A stretch of DNA of 9,142 nt from NCBI GenBank assembly GCA_021798075.1, contig JAJZYO010000060.1:1-9142 (forward strand). The letters are read 5' to 3'. This DNA comes from Actinomycetes bacterium (GTDB lineage Bacteria; Actinomycetota; Acidimicrobiia; Acidimicrobiales; Palsa-688). The notes below the pieces were generated by a model. It worked only from the letters and a program-made list of their open reading frames with translations, searched no databases and was not told the DNA's origin. Shown here in pieces: positions 7,162-9,142 of the stretch (position 1 is the first letter of the stretch; every line of letters begins with the position of its first letter). A program made the translations under genes and the position numbers.

Positions 7162-8769
7162 GTGCCTGAGCCCCCCGCCGGCGAGCCAGCTCCCGCCGGC
7201 GAGCCGCCTCCCGCCGGTCGCGCGTCTCCAACCGGCGGCTCGTCTCCCGCCGGGGCCCTCCCGCTCGTCACGGTTGTCGGGCTCGGCCCGGGGCGGCCCG
7301 GGCTGGTCACGAGCGAGGCCATGGAGGCTCTCCGGTCGGCCAAGGCGTGCTGGTTACGCACCTCACGGCACCCCTCGGCCAGCCTCGTCCACGGCGCCCG
7401 TAGCTTCGACTACCTCTACGACTCGGCCGAAAGCCTGGAGCAGGTCTATGCCGGCATAGTCGAGGCCCTGGTGGGCGCGGCTTCCTCGGAGGGGCACGTC
7501 GTCTACGCCGTACCCGGCTCGCCCACCGTCGCGGAGCGAAGCGTCGAGCTCCTGCGGGCCGACCCCCGGGCGCGCACGGAGGTCCTGCCGGGCGTCTCTT
7601 TTGTCGACCTGGCCTTCGAACGCCTCGGGGTAGACCCCCTGTCGGCGGGGGTGAGCCTGGTCGACGGGCAGCGCTTCGGGCTCGAGTCCGCCGGGAGGAA
7701 CAGCCCGCTCCTCGTGGGCCAGTGCGACTCGGCCCAGGTGCTCTCGGAGGTGAAGCTGGCCGTGGGGGCCGTCCTCGACGACCTCGGGGAGCTCGGGCGC
7801 CCGGTCCGTGTCACCGTGCTGCGCCGGCTCGGCCTCCCTGACGAGTCGGTTTTCTCCGTGCCCTGGGACGAGGTCGACCGCGTCGAGCCGGACCACCTGA
7901 CGAGCCTGTGGGTGCCCGAGCTCGGGGCGCCCTTTGCCGGCGAGCTCGTGCGCTTGGAGGAGCTCGGCCGCACGCTGCGCAGGCGCTGCCCCTGGGACAG
8001 CCAGCAGACCCACCAGAGCTTGACCCGTTACCTCTTGGAGGAGGCGTACGAGGCGCTCGAGGCCATCGAAGAGCTCGGTCCTGACGGCGCCGGGTACGAA
8101 CACCTCGAAGAGGAGCTCGGCGACCTGCTGTTCCAGGTGGTCGCCCACTCCGTCCTCGCCGCCGAGGAAGGCCAGTTCGCCCTCGGCGACGTCGCCCGGA
8201 GGGTGCACGCCAAGCTCGTGCGCCGGCACCCTCACGTTTTTGGCGACGTGGCGGCAGAGACGGCCGAGGACGTCTCGCGCAATTGGGAACAGATCAAGCG
8301 GGCCGAACGCAACGAGCAAGCCAGCACCAGGGCGAGCCTCATGGACGGCCTCCCCCGCAACCTGCCGGCGCTCCTCTACGCCTACAAGGTGCAGGGTAGG
8401 GCCGCATCGGTGGGCTTCGACTGGGAGAGCGCCGGCGGGGCGCTCGCCAAGGTCGGCGAAGAGCTCTCCGAACTGGAGGAGGCCCTGGCTGCCGGCGCCG
8501 GCCGCCCGGGAGCCGCAGCCGGCGGTGCCGGGGCCGGTGGGCCGGCGGAGCGAGACGAGCTCGGCGACCTGTTGTTCGCGGCGGTCAACGTGGCCCGCAA
8601 GTTGAAAATCGACCCCGAGGCGGCGCTGCGGGAGGCGGCGGCCAAGTTCCGCCGGCGGTTCCAGGCGCTGGAAGAGCTCGCTCTCCGAAGCGGTGAGGAG
8701 CTGTCCGGGCTCGGGCTAGAGCGCCTCGACCAACTCTGGGAAGAGGTCAAGGCGGGCGAGGAGACCTGA
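7162..8769 (+). CDS. mazG: Tetrapyrrole methylase-MazG fusion, nucleoside triphosphate pyrophosphohydrolase (YabN type)
   Basis: MazG domains hydrolyse NTPs to NMP and pyrophosphate, clearing non-canonical or excess nucleotides. The 535 residues comprise an N-terminal Pro/Gly/Ala repeat (5-34), a SAM-dependent tetrapyrrole methylase-like domain (about 35-265; VVGLGPGRPG at 38-47, VPGSP at 117-121, LPGVSFVDLAFERLG from 142), then two MazG domains. MazG-1 has CPWD (276-279), EEAYE (E293, E294, E297) and ELGD (E318, D321). MazG-2 has EELSE (E433, E434, E437) and ELGD (E466, D469), with a Gly/Ala/Pro loop between these helices. All metal-binding acidic residues are present in both copies, so both may be active. 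The same fusion is known in Bacillus YabN; the methylase substrate is not evident here. GTG 7162 is the only start before the methylase core; GGAGAG at 7155-7160 is unusually close to it. Confidence 0.94.
   Translation: MPEPPAGEPAPAGEPPPAGRASPTGGSSPAGALPLVTVVGLGPGRPGLVTSEAMEALRSAKACWLRTSRHPSASLVHGARSFDYLYDSAESLEQVYAGIVEALVGAASSEGHVVYAVPGSPTVAERSVELLRADPRARTEVLPGVSFVDLAFERLGVDPLSAGVSLVDGQRFGLESAGRNSPLLVGQCDSAQVLSEVKLAVGAVLDDLGELGRPVRVTVLRRLGLPDESVFSVPWDEVDRVEPDHLTSLWVPELGAPFAGELVRLEELGRTLRRRCPWDSQQTHQSLTRYLLEEAYEALEAIEELGPDGAGYEHLEEELGDLLFQVVAHSVLAAEEGQFALGDVARRVHAKLVRRHPHVFGDVAAETAEDVSRNWEQIKRAERNEQASTRASLMDGLPRNLPALLYAYKVQGRAASVGFDWESAGGALAKVGEELSELEEALAAGAGRPGAAAGGAGAGGPAERDELGDLLFAAVNVARKLKIDPEAALREAAAKFRRRFQALEELALRSGEELSGLGLERLDQLWEEVKAGEET
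7174..7263 (+). repeat. In-frame 18-bp tandem repeat, five units, in the mazG N-terminus
   Basis: Five consecutive 18-bp units encode Pro-Ala-Gly-x-x-x: PAGEPA, PAGEPP, PAGRAS, PTGGSS, PAGALP. The first two units are nearly identical in DNA (CCCGCCGGCGAGCCAGCT and CCCGCCGGCGAGCCGCCT); later units diverge. It ends exactly where the methylase core begins (Leu35). The GC-rich units are prone to slippage, so copy number may vary between strains. Confidence 0.85.
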
Positions 8770-8782
8770 ACTGGCGCCGAGA

Positions 8783-8795
8783 TGAGCTAAGCTCA
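8783..8795. promoter_or_regulatory. 13-bp palindrome between mazG and divIC
   Basis: TGAGCTAAGCTCA has two perfect 6-bp arms around one central base. The one-base centre cannot form the loop of a full hairpin, and no T-run follows, so it is a better candidate for a dimeric regulator site than for a terminator. It overlaps a weak -10-like TAAGCT (8788-8793). No regulator can be named. Confidence 0.35.
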
Positions 8796-8798
8796 CTG

Positions 8799-8825
8799 TT
8801 CACTTGAGTCACAGCCGTCACACGA
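8799..8825 (+). promoter_or_regulatory. Three phased 9-bp GTCAC-type repeats before divIC, possible MtrA site
   Basis: Three contiguous 9-mers read TTCACTTGA, GTCACAGCC and GTCACACGA; TCAC recurs at exactly 9-bp steps (8800, 8809, 8818), with another at 8793. Tandem GTCACAgcg-like 9-mers are the described binding sites of the response regulator MtrA at mycobacterial dnaA/oriC. MtrA also controls cell-wall and division genes. The position 20 bases before a septum gene fits that role. The match is by eye, and presence of MtrA in this organism is unknown. Confidence 0.35.
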
Positions 8826-8844
8826 GCAACAGCTGGGGAACCGC

Positions 8845-9142
8845 ATGCGCCTGGCCCTGAAGGTGGCTTTCGGTGTGCTGGCGCTTTCGGGCGCCATGTA
8901 CCTCTTCGTCTACCCGCTCCGCACCTATCTCTCCCAGAAGAACCAGATCGCCCAGGCGCAACGGACCATCGCTGTGCTCGGGGCCGAGGACGCCAAGCTC
9001 TCCTCCGAGAACGTCCACCTCCATCAAAAGTCATACGTAGACCAGCTGGCGAGGAGCGATTACGGCTACGTCTGGCCGGGCCAAAAGGCCTACGAGGTGC
9101 TCCCGCCGCCGGCGGGGCGGGGAGCGGGCGATGGGGCGAGGT
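8845..9142 (+). CDS. DivIC/FtsB-like septum formation protein (incomplete at 3' end)
   Basis: Small bitopic membrane protein of the division complex; relatives (FtsB, DivIC) pair with FtsL-like partners to activate septal wall synthesis. The 99 codons in the window encode a short basic start (MRLALK), one transmembrane segment (about 7-23), then a polar, helix-forming coiled-coil stretch (about 28-62), and the family ending LARSDYGYVWPGQKAYEVLPPP (split here as LARSDYGYV, 68-76, then WPGQKAYEV, 77-85). This resembles the family's A-R-x-x-Y-x-x-x-x-P-G-E pattern. A Gly/Ala-rich tail is cut by the window edge. ATG 8845 has GGGGAA at 8835-8840, four bases upstream. In many actinobacteria eno separates mazG and this gene; here mazG ends only 75 bases before it. 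Confidence 0.85.
   Translation, partial: MRLALKVAFGVLALSGAMYLFVYPLRTYLSQKNQIAQAQRTIAVLGAEDAKLSSENVHLHQKSYVDQLARSDYGYVWPGQKAYEVLPPPAGRGAGDGAR

Noticed and set aside
6078..7361. A 427-codon - strand open frame opposite the lipoprotein and the start of mazG
   Set aside because: Spans two supported + strand genes and their gap, with Gly/Arg-rich shadow composition and no domain.
8803..8809. CTTGAGT as half of an HspR (HAIR) operator
   Set aside because: The partner half ACTCAAG is absent at the required 7-base spacing; the bases are better explained as part of the 9-bp repeat array.

Overview
The window is a dense run of seven genes, all on the + strand, with high-GC DNA (about 70 % by eye) and frequent GTG starts. 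The gene order prs - rplY - pth - mfd - (SurA-like lipoprotein) - mazG - divIC/ftsB matches the conserved housekeeping neighbourhood of high-GC Gram-positive bacteria. Three details suggest a deep actinobacterial lineage such as the Acidimicrobiia: the sequence style of Prs, the MazG protein fused to a tetrapyrrole-methylase domain, and the SurA-like lipoprotein between mfd and mazG. The placement is an inference from protein style and synteny; no phylogeny was run.

Layout. From 1 to 1025 lies prs (PRPP synthetase), after only 29 bases of upstream sequence. After a 98-base gap comes rplY/ctc (ribosomal protein L25, 1124-1756), followed almost at once by pth (peptidyl-tRNA hydrolase, to 2433), whose true start is unclear and may be non-canonical. 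Ten bases later starts mfd (2444-5998), the transcription-repair coupling factor. Then come a predicted lipoprotein resembling SurA/parvulin (about 6063-7145), a methylase-MazG fusion (7162-8769), a 75-base intergenic region with unusual repeat structure, and the beginning of a DivIC/FtsB-type septum protein (8845 to the window edge, incomplete).

How the genes fit together. The first four serve nucleotide supply (PRPP), the ribosome (L25), recycling of peptidyl-tRNA (Pth) and rescue of stalled RNA polymerase at DNA damage (Mfd). MazG-type domains hydrolyse non-canonical or excess NTPs, so it is a nucleotide-housekeeping partner. The lipoprotein and DivIC act at the cell envelope. The short gaps from rplY through mazG suggest co-transcription. 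The gap before divIC is the best candidate for a separate regulatory point.

Most of the window is ordinary core genome. I see no mobile element, CRISPR array, tRNA or rRNA, and no evidence of an entirely new system. The points most worth checking are: a phased array of three 9-bp GTCAC-type repeats plus a 13-bp palindrome just before divIC, resembling described MtrA sites; the pth start; the SurA-like protein that lacks parvulin histidines but carries two cysteines; and an in-frame 18-bp tandem repeat coding the N-terminus of the MazG fusion.
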